From Deltaproteobacteria bacterium (GTDB taxonomy: Bacteria; Desulfobacterota; Deferrimicrobia; Deferrimicrobiales; Deferrimicrobiaceae), in the NCBI GenBank assembly GCA_016220005.1, contig JACRIV010000032.1, forward strand, positions 1-40,236: DNA of 40,236 nt. Direction: 5' to 3'. The translations under genes and the position numbers were made by a program. A model generated the notes under the pieces. It had not been told where the DNA came from. It did not search any database and saw nothing but the letters and a program-made list of their open reading frames with translations. Positions 1 to 9,703 of the stretch are shown piece after piece (position 1 is the first letter of the stretch; the number at the start of each line of letters is the position of its first letter).

Positions 1-1
1 C

Positions 2-376
2 CCGATCGTCTTCGCGATGGCCAACCCCGACCCGGAGATCATGCCGGAGGAGGCGGCGCCCTACGTGAGGATCATGGCGACGGGGCGTTCCGACTACCCG
101 AACCAGATCAACAACGTGCTGTGCTTCCCCGGGATCTTCCGCGGCGCCCTCGACTCCCGCGCCTCGATCATCAACGAGGAGATGAAGCTCGCGGCGGCCT
201 ACGCGATCGCCTCCTGCGTGGACAAGGAGGAGCTTTCCGAGGATTACGTCATCCCCTCGGTCTTCAACCGGAAGGTTTCCCCGGCGGTGGCCCGCGAGGT
301 TTCCAAGGCGGCCCACCGCACTAAGGTGGCTCAGCGTGCCCCGAAGGCGTACTCGGAAATCAACCTTGAGTCTTAG
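2..376 (+). CDS. NAD(P)-dependent malic enzyme, C-terminal part (5' truncated by window)
   Basis: Protein ANPDPEIMPEEA...YPNQINNVLCFPGIFRGALDSRASIINEEMKLAAAYAIA is typical of the malic enzyme C-terminus; frame is open to the window edge. Confidence 0.93.
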   Translation, partial: PIVFAMANPDPEIMPEEAAPYVRIMATGRSDYPNQINNVLCFPGIFRGALDSRASIINEEMKLAAAYAIASCVDKEELSEDYVIPSVFNRKVSPAVAREVSKAAHRTKVAQRAPKAYSEINLES

Positions 377-440
377 CAGGATTACGGTGCCACAAGCCGT
401 TCCGAACGCCGTTCCGCCGCAGCGACGTGCGGAAGGTGCG

Positions 441-662
441 GTGAAGACGATAACCCGGAAACGCCGATTCCCGGACCTTTCGGGGATGACCATCGGAACA
501 TGGAGGGTCCTCTACGAGGCGGTAGTGGACAGGAAGCGGCACTGCATGTGCCAGTGCGTCGAATGCGGTGTCAGAAAGATCATCATGGCCTTCAAGCTCC
601 GGCAGAGGTACGCCCTAAGGTGCCGGGAGTGCAAGATCAAGCAGGACCTCGTCGCGGTATAG
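441..662 (+). CDS. Small Cys4 zinc-ribbon-like protein (ORF open from 336; GTG 441 preceded by GGAAGG preferred)
   Basis: CxCxxC ... CRECK pattern in GTWRVLYEAVVDRKRHCMCQCVECGVRKIIMAFKLRQRYALRCRECK; resembles the zinc ribbon found with phage/HNH-type proteins. Confidence 0.5.
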   Translation: MKTITRKRRFPDLSGMTIGTWRVLYEAVVDRKRHCMCQCVECGVRKIIMAFKLRQRYALRCRECKIKQDLVAV

Positions 663-746
663 GGCGGACGCTTACCCATTGACAGCGCAACCCCGACTGT
701 GGAGCATGGGCAGTGAGTGCACACCACATCGAGGAGAGGCGGGTCG

Positions 747-1301
747 ATGAAAAGAACGTTGGCGGTCCTGTTGTTTCTGCTTCTTGCATCCGATGCGAAG
801 GCGTTGGAGGTCTCGGGAGTCACGCTTGCGCCCGTCCTGAACGTCAACAACCAGACACTGACGCTGAACGGGTATGGGATCCGCAAGAAATTCATCATCA
901 AGGTCTACGTCGGTTCGCTCTACTGCTCCAGCCGCGCGTCCACCCTGGATGAACTGCTGCGCGATCCGAAGGACAAGCTGATCAGGATGAACTTCCTCCA
1001 CAGCAAGGTCGAAAAGGGAAAGATCGTCGATTCGTTTTCCGAGGGACTCGAAAAGAATGCTCCCGAAGTCGCCCGCTCTCCGGAAGCGAAAAAATTCCTC
1101 TCCTTTTTCAGGAACGACTTCGTGAGAGGGGATACGGTGGATCTGGTATTGGGCGCCGACGGAACCGTTGCGGCGAAGCAGAACGGCAAAGTCCTCGGGA
1201 CGGTCCAGTCCGGGAAGCTTGCGAACGGGATTCTCTCCATTTATCTGGGGGAAAAGCCGGCAGACAGCGACCTGAAGAAAGGGATGCTGGGTATCAGATA
1301 G
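747..1301 (+). CDS. Chalcone isomerase-like exported protein
   Basis: Signal peptide MKRTLAVLLFLLLASDAKA, then LEVSGVTLAPVLNVNNQTLTLNGYGIRKKFIIKVYVGSLY; SD GAGGAGAGG upstream. Confidence 0.8.
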   Translation: MKRTLAVLLFLLLASDAKALEVSGVTLAPVLNVNNQTLTLNGYGIRKKFIIKVYVGSLYCSSRASTLDELLRDPKDKLIRMNFLHSKVEKGKIVDSFSEGLEKNAPEVARSPEAKKFLSFFRNDFVRGDTVDLVLGADGTVAAKQNGKVLGTVQSGKLANGILSIYLGEKPADSDLKKGMLGIR

Positions 1302-1302
1302 G

Positions 1303-1899
1303 ATGTCCCCCAGGAACCGCGCATCCCTTTACGAAAAAAAGTCCCGCGCCACGCGACAGAGGATTCTCGTGGAGGCCACGAAGCTCTTCGCGCGCCGGGG
1401 CTACCACAAGACCACCGTGGCCGACATCGCCTCGGCCATAGGGATGACCCAGGGCGCGTTGTTTCATCACTTCCCCAGCAAGGACGCGTTGCTCCAGGCG
1501 GTTGTCGAACGCCTGGCCCGCGGCATGGACAGCTACCGGGCGCCGTTGGCGGAAGGGGGCTCGGCCGATGCGGTACGGAAGATCGTGAACCTGATGGTCG
1601 AGCATTTCAATCGGCAGCCCGAAGCCACCATCTGCCTTGCCGCCCTTGCCACGGAATTCGCCGGCACCGACGACCCGATCCTGGAGAGGATCCGGCGCAT
1701 CTACGACAGGTTTGTCGATCCTTTCGCAATTGTCCTTTCGACGCATCCGACGGTTCGAGATCCCCGGGCGGCCGCGATCTCCTTCATCGGCGCCGTCCAG
1801 GGGATCGCCATCCAAGGCTTGTTGAGGGAGGGGAACCCCCCTCTTGCCGCATTGGCCCCGGCGTTCCTGGACATGATGAACATGCCCGTGAAGTGGTGA
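1303..1899 (+). CDS. TetR/AcrR family transcriptional regulator
   Basis: N-terminal HTH RQRILVEATKLFARRGYHKTTVADIASAIGMTQGALFHHFPSKDALLQAVVE. Confidence 0.93.
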   Translation: MSPRNRASLYEKKSRATRQRILVEATKLFARRGYHKTTVADIASAIGMTQGALFHHFPSKDALLQAVVERLARGMDSYRAPLAEGGSADAVRKIVNLMVEHFNRQPEATICLAALATEFAGTDDPILERIRRIYDRFVDPFAIVLSTHPTVRDPRAAAISFIGAVQGIAIQGLLREGNPPLAALAPAFLDMMNMPVKW

Positions 1900-2041
1900 A
1901 GGGCGCTCTCCGCAGCATCCCGGCGAAACGATAACCGGATACTCCCGGGGCGACTTGTCCTCCGAAGCGGCAATGCCGTGCGGGGGGAGAGGGCTTTCTC
2001 CAGGGGACAAGCGGCGGTGGAGCCGGTCGGATATTTCCCCC

Positions 2042-2070
2042 TTGACATAGTAGATACTATCTACTATGTT
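2042..2070 (+). promoter_or_regulatory. Promoter (-35 TTGACA 2042-2047, 17-nt spacer, -10-like TATGTT 2065-2070) overlapping perfect 25-bp palindrome ACATAGTAGATA-C-TATCTACTATGT (2045-2069)
   Basis: Read directly from sequence; 12-nt arms are exact reverse complements around C2057. Confidence 0.85.
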
Positions 2071-2099
2071 CCTTTCCATCCGGCTCCCGGAGGTGCATC

Positions 2100-2852
2100 G
2101 TGAAGATTCTCGTGACGCTCAAGCCCGTCCCCAACCCTGACGAGAAGGTCAAGGTCAGGGAGGACGGCAAGGGGATCGTGCGCGAAAACATCAAGACAGT
2201 GGTCAATCCTTTCTGCGAGATCGCCGTGGAAGAGGGTTTGCGGATCAGGGAGGCCCATGGAGGCGAGGTGGTCGTGCTGACCGTCGGACCCCGGGAGAGC
2301 GATCAGCAGCTTCGCACGGCGCTGGCGATGGGGGCGGACCGGGGGATCCTGGTCGAAGCCGCCGGGGATCTCGACAGCCTGGCCGTGGCCAAGGTGATCG
2401 CGAAGGTGGCGGCCGAAGAGAAGCCCGATCTGGTCCTCAACGGAAAGCAGGCGGTGGACGACGACAACAACCAGGTGGGGCAGATCCTTGCGGCGCTCCT
2501 ATCCTGGCCGCAGGCGACCTTCGTTTCCAAGCTGGAACCGGATATGGGGTGCAGGAAGGCGAAGGCGACCCGGGAAGTGGACGGAGGGCTGGAGACGATC
2601 GAGGTCCCGCTGCCGGCGGTCATCACGGCGGACTTGCGGCTCAACGAGCCCCGGTATGCGTCCCTGCCGGGGATCATGAAGGCGAAGAAGAAGGAAGTGA
2701 AACTCGTTCCCGTCGCCTCTCTCGGGGTGGACACGAAGCCTAAGGTTCGCGTCCTCTCCCTGACGCCGCCCAGGCAGCGTTCCGGCGGCCGGAAGGTGGC
2801 GGATGTGGCGGAGTTGGTGTCCCTGCTTTCGAACGAGGCGAAAATACTTTAG
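2100..2852 (+). CDS. etfB: Electron transfer flavoprotein beta subunit
   Basis: MKILVTLKPVPNPDEKVKV...NPFCEIAVEEGLRIREAHGGEVVVLTVGP; GTG start with GGAGG SD. Confidence 0.95.
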   Translation: MKILVTLKPVPNPDEKVKVREDGKGIVRENIKTVVNPFCEIAVEEGLRIREAHGGEVVVLTVGPRESDQQLRTALAMGADRGILVEAAGDLDSLAVAKVIAKVAAEEKPDLVLNGKQAVDDDNNQVGQILAALLSWPQATFVSKLEPDMGCRKAKATREVDGGLETIEVPLPAVITADLRLNEPRYASLPGIMKAKKKEVKLVPVASLGVDTKPKVRVLSLTPPRQRSGGRKVADVAELVSLLSNEAKIL

Positions 2853-2856
2853 TCCG

Positions 2857-2967
2857 GGGACGTTCTTAAACTTTTCAGGCGGCATGGGGACGTTCTTCAA
2901 CTTTCGGTAGTTTCCCTTTCTTGAAAGTTGAAGAACGTCCCCAGACTGAAAAGTTTAAGAACGTCCC
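2857..2967. repeat. Nested inverted repeat made of four copies of a ~19-nt GGGGACGTTCTTMAACTTT unit
   Basis: Outer arms 2857-2878/2946-2967 (22 nt, exact) and inner arms 2885-2905/2923-2943 (21 nt, exact), 17-nt loop 2906-2922. Confidence 0.95.
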
Positions 2968-2980
2968 TGGAGGAAAAGTT

Positions 2981-3961
2981 ATGGCTGACATACTGGTTGT
3001 TGCGGAACATCAGGAAGGGGTCTTCAGGAAGACGAATCTCCATACGCTTACGGCGGCGAATACGCTTGCGGCCCTTCTGGGGGGCGAGGTGGACGCGCTG
3101 GTTCTGGGCCATGGGGCGGCGCCGGTGGCGGACACGTTGGCGGGATACGGCGTGCGGAAAGTCCTCCTGGGCGATGATCCCGCCTTCGCCCGCTACCTCG
3201 CCGTGACCTATGCCGCGGCGGTGGCCCAGGTGGTCAAGGAAAAGGGGTACGGCGCGGTCCTGGCTCCCGCCTCGACCTTCGGGAAGGATTTTATGCCGCG
3301 CCTTTCCGGGCTGCTCGACGCCCCGCTGGCCGGCGACATCGTGGAGCTGGAAAAGGAAGGGGAAGCGATTCGCGCGAAGCGGCCCATTTATGCGGGGAAC
3401 GCCATCGCCACCGTGGAACTGATCGGAACACCGGTGCTCTTCACCGTCCGCCAGACGGCATTCGACGCCGCCGCGCCTTCCGGCGCGCAGGCCCCGGTGG
3501 AATCGGTGAATGTGACGGCGGACCCGCGTGGAACCGTTTTCGTCTCGCGACAAGAAACGAAGTCCGCCCGGCCGGAGCTGACAGAGGCCCGGGTGGTGGT
3601 CTCGGCCGGGCGCGGAATCAAGGGGCGCGAGAACCTCGGGATGATCGAGGAGCTGGCCGATGCGCTCAAGGGGGCCATCGGGGCCTCCCGGGCGGCGGTG
3701 GATGCCGGGTGGGTCCCCAACGACTGGCAGGTGGGACAGACCGGCAAAATCGTCGCGCCGGAGCTCTATATCGCGGTGGGGATCTCGGGGGCGATCCAGC
3801 ACATGGCCGGAATGAAGGATTCCAAGGTGATCGTGGCGATCAACAAGGACGAGGAGGCGCCGATCTTCCAAGTAGCCGACTACGGACTGGTGGGCGACCT
3901 CTTCAAGGCGGTCCCCGAGCTTGTGGAAGAGCTGAAAAGAGCGAATTCAATACAGGCTTGA
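2981..3961 (+). CDS. etfA: Electron transfer flavoprotein alpha subunit (ORF track start at 2921 lies in the repeat; ATG 2981 follows GGAGG)
   Basis: [35 protein letters not shown] ... [73 protein letters not shown]. Confidence 0.96.
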   Translation: MADILVVAEHQEGVFRKTNLHTLTAANTLAALLGGEVDALVLGHGAAPVADTLAGYGVRKVLLGDDPAFARYLAVTYAAAVAQVVKEKGYGAVLAPASTFGKDFMPRLSGLLDAPLAGDIVELEKEGEAIRAKRPIYAGNAIATVELIGTPVLFTVRQTAFDAAAPSGAQAPVESVNVTADPRGTVFVSRQETKSARPELTEARVVVSAGRGIKGRENLGMIEELADALKGAIGASRAAVDAGWVPNDWQVGQTGKIVAPELYIAVGISGAIQHMAGMKDSKVIVAINKDEEAPIFQVADYGLVGDLFKAVPELVEELKRANSIQA

Positions 3962-3984
3962 TCGCGGAAGCGACGGAGGGAAGC

Positions 3985-6321
3985 ATGAGACGGATCGACA
4001 AGGCGGCCGTACTGGGCGCCGGCGTCATGGGGGCGACGATCGCGGCCCATCTCGCCAACGCCGGAATCCGCGTGCTGTTGCTGGACATCGTGCCGCAGAA
4101 ACCGAGCGCGGACGAGAAAGCCGCGGGGCGCACTCTCGCCGATCGAGAGGTCAGGAACCGGATCGCTGCGGCGGCTCTCGATTCCTTGAGGAAGATGAAG
4201 CCTGCCGCCTTCTACTCCCCCGGGTACGCCTCGTACATCGAGGCGGGAAATTTCGAGGACGACGCGGGGAAGATCCGGGAATGCGACTGGGTGATCGAAG
4301 CCGTCATCGAAAACATGGAGATAAAGAAAACGCTCCTTGCCGACACGGTCGTCCCCAACCTCAAGGAAGGCGCCGTCCTCTCGACCAACACCAGCGGGCT
4401 TTCCGTCAACGAGCTGGCGGAGTCCCTCCCCGAGGGGGTTCGGAAGAATTTCCTGGTCACCCACTTCTTCAACCCTCCGCGCTACATGCGATTGGTCGAA
4501 ATCGTTTCCGCCAAGGACACCGACCCCGAGGTCGCCGCCTTCATGGCCGGCTTCATCTCCCGGCGCCTCGGGAAGGGGGTCGTCTACGCCAAGGACACGC
4601 CCAACTTCATCGCGAACCGGATCGGCGTGTACGCCTTGTACAACTGCATCCGGAACATGATGGAGATGGGGATGACCGTCGAAGAGGCGGATGCGGTCGC
4701 CGGTCCCGCCACCGCCAGGCCGAAGAGCGCGGCGTTCCGCACCGCGGACCTGGTGGGGATCGACACCCTGCTCCACGTGGGAAACAACTCCTACGACCTC
4801 CTGGTCTCCGACGAAGAGCGGGACATCTTCCGGGCTCCCGAATTCGTCCGGGACATGGTGAAGAAAGGCCTGCTGGGGAACAAGAGCAAGCAGGGCTTCT
4901 ACAGGAAGGAAAGGAAGGAGAGCGGTTCCGTCAAACTCTATTACGATTACGCAACCGGGTCCTATGTGGAATCCCGGCGGCCGAAGTTCGCCTCGCTGGA
5001 TGCCGCAAAAAGGATCGACGATCCGGCCGCCCGGCTTCGGTCGACGGTCTCCGGCAAGGACCAGGCCGCGCAGTTCGCCTGGAGAAACCTTCGGGACACG
5101 CTGATCTACGCATTCAACCGCATGCCGGAGATCGCCGACGACGTCGTCAACATCGATTGCGCCATGAAATGGGGGTTCAACTGGGAGCTCGGACCCTTCG
5201 AAATGCTGGACGCCATCGGGGTGAAACATTTCGCGGAGAGGGCGGAAAGCGACGGGGTGAAGGTCCCCGCCGGGCTCAAGACCGTCGAAAGGTTCTACCG
5301 GCACGGGCAGGGGAGGGAAGGCCGTTTCGACCTCTCCATCCTGAAGTCGAACGGCGGCCTGGTGGAGAAGAACGCAGGCGCTTCGGTCCTGGACCTCGGT
5401 GACGGCGTCTTCTGCCTCGAATTCCACAGCAAGATGAACGCAATCGGGAACGACATCCTCTCCATGGTCCACAAGGCGGTGAGACGGGCGGAGACGGAAG
5501 GGGCGGGCCTGGTGATCGCCAACCAGGGGAGCGCCTTCTCCGCGGGGGCGAACCTGATGCTGCTGACGACCGCGATCGCGGAGGGGTCGTTCGACGAGAT
5601 CGCCCTCACGGTGAGGAACTTCCAGAAGGCGACGATGGCGGTCAAGTACGCCCGGGTGCCAGTGGTCGCGGCGCCGCACAATCTCGCGCTCGGCGGGGGG
5701 TGCGAGATCTGCCTCCATTCCGACGCCATGAACCCCCATGCGGAGACGTACATGGGGTTGGTGGAGATCGGGGTCGGACTCCTGCCGGCGGGAGGGGGGA
5801 CCAAGGAGATGGCCGTTCGCGCCATCCGCATGGCGGAGGATCACGAGACCGACGTCTCCCCGTTCCTCTTCAAGAACTTCATGAACATCGCCATGGCGAA
5901 AGTGAGTACGTCGGCCGTGGAACTGCAATCGATGGGTTTCCTGCGGCACGGCGACGCCGTGACGATGAACATAGACCGCCTGATCCCGGACGCGAAACGG
6001 AAGGTCCTCGCCCTCGCGGCCAACTATCGCCCTTCCCTGCCTTTGACCGGCCTCAAGGCGCCGGGGAGGAGCGTGGCCGCCAGCATCAAGTCCCAGTTGT
6101 GGAACATGAAAGCGGGAGGTTTCATCACGGACTACGAAGAGCATCTCGGGAAGGTGATCGCGGACGTCATCACGGGAGGCGACGTGCCCTCCGGGACGCC
6201 GATCACCGAAGAGTACCTCCTGGAGCTGGAGCGGGAAGCCTTCGTGAGGCTGTGCGGGCAGAAGAAGACCTTCGAACGGATCCGGCACATGCTCTCGAAG
6301 GGGAAGGCGTTGAGAAACTGA
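3985..6321 (+). CDS. 3-hydroxyacyl-CoA dehydrogenase / enoyl-CoA hydratase bifunctional protein (FadJ/FadB-like)
   Basis: [29 protein letters not shown] (Rossmann), [16 protein letters not shown]-terminal crotonase [13 protein letters not shown]. Confidence 0.94.
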   Translation: MRRIDKAAVLGAGVMGATIAAHLANAGIRVLLLDIVPQKPSADEKAAGRTLADREVRNRIAAAALDSLRKMKPAAFYSPGYASYIEAGNFEDDAGKIRECDWVIEAVIENMEIKKTLLADTVVPNLKEGAVLSTNTSGLSVNELAESLPEGVRKNFLVTHFFNPPRYMRLVEIVSAKDTDPEVAAFMAGFISRRLGKGVVYAKDTPNFIANRIGVYALYNCIRNMMEMGMTVEEADAVAGPATARPKSAAFRTADLVGIDTLLHVGNNSYDLLVSDEERDIFRAPEFVRDMVKKGLLGNKSKQGFYRKERKESGSVKLYYDYATGSYVESRRPKFASLDAAKRIDDPAARLRSTVSGKDQAAQFAWRNLRDTLIYAFNRMPEIADDVVNIDCAMKWGFNWELGPFEMLDAIGVKHFAERAESDGVKVPAGLKTVERFYRHGQGREGRFDLSILKSNGGLVEKNAGASVLDLGDGVFCLEFHSKMNAIGNDILSMVHKAVRRAETEGAGLVIANQGSAFSAGANLMLLTTAIAEGSFDEIALTVRNFQKATMAVKYARVPVVAAPHNLALGGGCEICLHSDAMNPHAETYMGLVEIGVGLLPAGGGTKEMAVRAIRMAEDHETDVSPFLFKNFMNIAMAKVSTSAVELQSMGFLRHGDAVTMNIDRLIPDAKRKVLALAANYRPSLPLTGLKAPGRSVAASIKSQLWNMKAGGFITDYEEHLGKVIADVITGGDVPSGTPITEEYLLELEREAFVRLCGQKKTFERIRHMLSKGKALRN

Positions 6322-6335
6322 TGGGGAGGAGACCG

Positions 6336-7508
6336 ATGCGAAGCGCTTATATACTGGCCGCCTTTCGTACCGCCGGCTGCAAGGCGAAAAAAGGGAAGTT
6401 CAAGGATGTCCGGCCCGACGACCTTGCAGCAGCCGCCATCCGGGGGCTCCTGGACCGGACGGGAATCGACTCCCTGGAAATCGACGATGTCGTCCTCGGC
6501 TGCGCGTTCCCCGAAGGCGAGCAGGGGATGAACGTGGCGAGAATCGCGGCGATGAAGGCGGGTATCCCTTTCCAGGTCCCCGCCCAGACCGTCAACCGGT
6601 TCTGCTCCTCCGGCCTCCAGAGCATCGCCGCTGCGGCGGATCGTATCATGGCGGGGTTCGCGGACTGCATCGTCGCCGGAGGGGCGGAAAGCATGAGCAT
6701 GGTCCCGATGGGGGGGAACAAGTTCAGCGCCAACCCCTCGCTGGTGGCCGCGTGGCCGGAATCGTTCGCCTCCATGGGGATCACGGCCGAGATCGTCGCG
6801 GAGAAGTGCGCCGTCTCCCGGGCGGATCAGGACGCCTTCTCCGTGATCAGCCACGCCAAGGCGGCCGCGGCCATCGACGCGGGGAAGTTCCGGGAAGAGA
6901 TCATCCCCGTGGAGACGGAAACGTGCTTGCCGGCCGGCGGCAAGCTGCAGAGGGGAAGCGAGGTCGTCGCCGAGGACGACGGGGTGCGAAGAGATACGAC
7001 GCTCCACGGGCTGGCCAAGCTGAAGCCTGCGTTCAAGGTCGACGGGACGGTGACGGCGGGGAACTCCTCCCAAGTGACCGACGGGGCGGCCGCGGTCCTC
7101 GTGGTCTCGGACGATTTCCTGAAAAAACACCGGAAAGCCCCCCTTGCCCGGTTCGTTTCTTTCGCCGTGAGAGGCGTCTCGCCGGAAATCATGGGGCTCG
7201 GCCCCGTGGAGGCGATCCCCGCGGCCTTGAAAATGGCGGGATTGAAACCGGAGAACATCGGACTGATCGAGCTCAACGAAGCGTTTGCCTCCCAGTCCCT
7301 GGCGTGCATCAAGACACTGGGACTCGACCTTTCCCGGGTGAACGTCAACGGAGGGGCGATCGCGCTGGGGCATCCCCTCGGGTGCACCGGGGCCAAGCTG
7401 ACCGCCACTCTCCTCCATGAAATGCGGCGGAGAAAAACGCGGTACGGAATGGTCTCCATGTGCATCGGCGGGGGGATGGGGGCGGCGGGGATTTTCGAAT
7501 GGATGTAA
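6336..7508 (+). CDS. Acetyl-CoA acyltransferase (thiolase)
   Basis: [69 protein letters not shown]. Confidence 0.95.
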   Translation: MRSAYILAAFRTAGCKAKKGKFKDVRPDDLAAAAIRGLLDRTGIDSLEIDDVVLGCAFPEGEQGMNVARIAAMKAGIPFQVPAQTVNRFCSSGLQSIAAAADRIMAGFADCIVAGGAESMSMVPMGGNKFSANPSLVAAWPESFASMGITAEIVAEKCAVSRADQDAFSVISHAKAAAAIDAGKFREEIIPVETETCLPAGGKLQRGSEVVAEDDGVRRDTTLHGLAKLKPAFKVDGTVTAGNSSQVTDGAAAVLVVSDDFLKKHRKAPLARFVSFAVRGVSPEIMGLGPVEAIPAALKMAGLKPENIGLIELNEAFASQSLACIKTLGLDLSRVNVNGGAIALGHPLGCTGAKLTATLLHEMRRRKTRYGMVSMCIGGGMGAAGIFEWM

Positions 7509-7549
7509 AAAACCGGGCGGACCGACACAAACCGGAGCGAGGTGAGGAT

Positions 7550-9334
7550 ATGTTGACGACCAAGAAGATCTACAAGGGCGGCGAATACCTGGTCGCGGAA
7601 GTCGCCAGGGACGACGTGTTCACGCCGGAGGATTTCAGCGAGGAGCAGATGCAGCTCGCCGAAACGACCGAGCAGTTCGTGGCCGGGGAGGTCCTGCCCA
7701 ACGTCGAAAAGTTGGAGAATCATGATTTCGCGCTGATGGTCAGGCTCCTCAGGAGGGCCGGCGAGCTCGGGCTCCTGATGATCGACGCCCCCGAGGAGTA
7801 CGGCGGCCTCGAGCTCTCCAAGGCGACAAGCATGCTGGCCGCCGAGAAGATTTCCCCCTACGGCGGTTTCGCGGTGGCTTTCAGCGCGCACACGGGCATC
7901 GGCACCCTGCCCCTTGTGTTCTACGGGACGAAGGCCCAGAAGGAGAAGTATCTGGGAAAGCTCATCACCGGGGAGTGGATCGCCGCCTATTGCCTCACGG
8001 AGCCCAATTCGGGCAGCGACGCCCTCGGCGCGAAAGCCACCGCTGCGCTCTCCCCGGACGGGAAATATTATCTTCTCAACGGGACCAAGCAGTTCATCAC
8101 CAACGGGAGCTTCGCCGACCTCTATACCGTATTCGCCAAGATCGACGGAAAGCATTTCACCGCCTTCCTGGTGGAGCGGACCTTCGAGGGGGTGGCGCCC
8201 GGGGCGGAGGAAAAAAAGATGGGGATCAAGGGATCGTCCACGACTCCGCTGATCCTCGAGGACGCGAAGGTGCCGGTGGAGAACGTGCTGGGGGAGATCG
8301 GGAAAGGGCACAAGATCGCCTTCAACGCCTTGAACGTCGGGCGTCTCAAGCTCGGGGCCAACGTGACGGGCGCCGCCAAGGGCGCCTTCGCCGAAGGCGT
8401 GAAGTACGCCAACCTGCGGAAACAGTTCGGCGTTCCCATCGGGACGTTCGGCGCGATCAAGGAGAAGATCGCGGACATGGCGGCCGCCCTCTTCGCCTCC
8501 GAGTCGCTCGTGTACAGGCTTGCAGGGATGATCGACGACCGGCTGGCGACCATCGACAAGGGCACGCCGGATTATTACGAGGCCTACCAGCAGGGGATCG
8601 AGGAGTACGCCATCGAGTGTGCGATCGCGAAGGTGTTCTGCAGCGACGTCCTGGCCCGCGTGGTGGACGAGGTCGTCCAGATCCACGGAGGGTACGGTTT
8701 CATCCAGGAATACCCCGCGGAGCGGTGCTACCGGGACGAGCGGATCAACCGGATCTTCGAGGGGACGAACGAGATCAACCGGATCCTGGTTCCCGGGATC
8801 CTGCTGAAAAGAGCCCTCAAGGGGGAGATCCCGCTCCAGCGGGAAGCGATGAAGGCGATCGAGGCGATGATGACGCCCTCGTTCGATGAAGCGGACGGCT
8901 CCGTTCCGTTTGCCGCCGAGAAAGCGCTCCTTTCGAACCTTAAATCGGCCTTTCTGGTCGTCGCCGGGGCGGCGGCGCGGAAATATATGGATCGGATCAA
9001 GGACGAGCAGGAAATCCTGTTGGCCCTCGCGGACGCGGCCATCAATATCTTTGCCGTCGAAAGCACGGTGCTTCGGGCCGAAAAGATCCTGGGAGGCGCA
9101 AGCGAAGGCAGGAAGTCCGCCCTCGCGGCGGCGGTGAAGGTGTTCGCCTTCCACGCGGCGGAAGAGGTCTCGAAGGCGGCGAAGAAAGCCGCCTTCTACG
9201 CCGAGGAGGGGGACAACCTGACGATGCTGCTGGGAGGGATCCGGCGGTTCACGAAATACGATGCGTCGGGGCTCCTCCAGGCCAAGAGAACGCTGGCGGA
9301 AATCGCGCTCGAGGCCGAACGATATATCTTCTGA
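7550..9334 (+). CDS. Acyl-CoA dehydrogenase, long form with C-terminal extension (~594 aa)
   Basis: YCLTEPNSGSDALGAKATA, LNGTKQFITNG, IHGGYGFIQEYPAERCYRDERINRIFEGTNEINRILV. Confidence 0.95.
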   Translation: MLTTKKIYKGGEYLVAEVARDDVFTPEDFSEEQMQLAETTEQFVAGEVLPNVEKLENHDFALMVRLLRRAGELGLLMIDAPEEYGGLELSKATSMLAAEKISPYGGFAVAFSAHTGIGTLPLVFYGTKAQKEKYLGKLITGEWIAAYCLTEPNSGSDALGAKATAALSPDGKYYLLNGTKQFITNGSFADLYTVFAKIDGKHFTAFLVERTFEGVAPGAEEKKMGIKGSSTTPLILEDAKVPVENVLGEIGKGHKIAFNALNVGRLKLGANVTGAAKGAFAEGVKYANLRKQFGVPIGTFGAIKEKIADMAAALFASESLVYRLAGMIDDRLATIDKGTPDYYEAYQQGIEEYAIECAIAKVFCSDVLARVVDEVVQIHGGYGFIQEYPAERCYRDERINRIFEGTNEINRILVPGILLKRALKGEIPLQREAMKAIEAMMTPSFDEADGSVPFAAEKALLSNLKSAFLVVAGAAARKYMDRIKDEQEILLALADAAINIFAVESTVLRAEKILGGASEGRKSALAAAVKVFAFHAAEEVSKAAKKAAFYAEEGDNLTMLLGGIRRFTKYDASGLLQAKRTLAEIALEAERYIF

Positions 9335-9345
9335 TCCGGAAGTCG

Positions 9346-9447
9346 ATGGGGGAGCTGCGGCTGCGCGGCCCCTGGATCGCGGACGGGTACTACAGGGATC
9401 CCGAACGCACGCGGGAAACGGTGAAAGACGGTTGGCTTTGCACCGGC
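9346..9447 (+). pseudogene. Remnant of AMP-forming acyl-CoA synthetase
   Basis: MGELRLRGPWIADGYYRDPERTRETVKDGWLCTG matches the conserved GEL.vRGP.i..GYY.dPe.T.e...dGW..TGD motif, then homology ends abruptly. Confidence 0.75.
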
Positions 9448-9682
9448 CTCCCATCCCCGGCATGCCCAGGTCCAGGATCACCAGGTCGAACAGTTCCCGG
9501 GCCGGCCGGAAAAGCTCGAGGAACTCCACCGTGTGGGCCACCTCCCTGTTCAGGTCCAGCGGCCTCTGCCGCGTCCTCGAGGGTGTGCGGGCTAGGCCCG
9601 AATAGAGGATGATGCCGAGCGCAGGGAGGATGGCCAGGAAGACAAGGAAGAGGAGGTGGCGCCGATCGCCTTGTACGGGCAC
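9446..9682 (-). pseudogene. Remnants of a sensor histidine kinase N-terminus joined to a response-regulator receiver fragment
   Basis: Minus-strand VPVQGDRRHLLFLVFLAILPALGIILYSGLA (kinase N-terminal TM) ... LNREVAHTVEFL ... FDLVILDLGMPGMGG (REC phosphoacceptor motif). Confidence 0.6.
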
Positions 9683-9703
9683 GAATGATATAGTATTTCC
9701 GTA

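Noticed and set aside
3880-6288. 802-aa minus-strand ORF antisense to the 3HCDH/ECH gene
   Set aside because: Low-complexity Arg/His/Pro/Asp-rich translation typical of GC-rich shadow frames; the plus-strand frame encodes clear conserved enzymes
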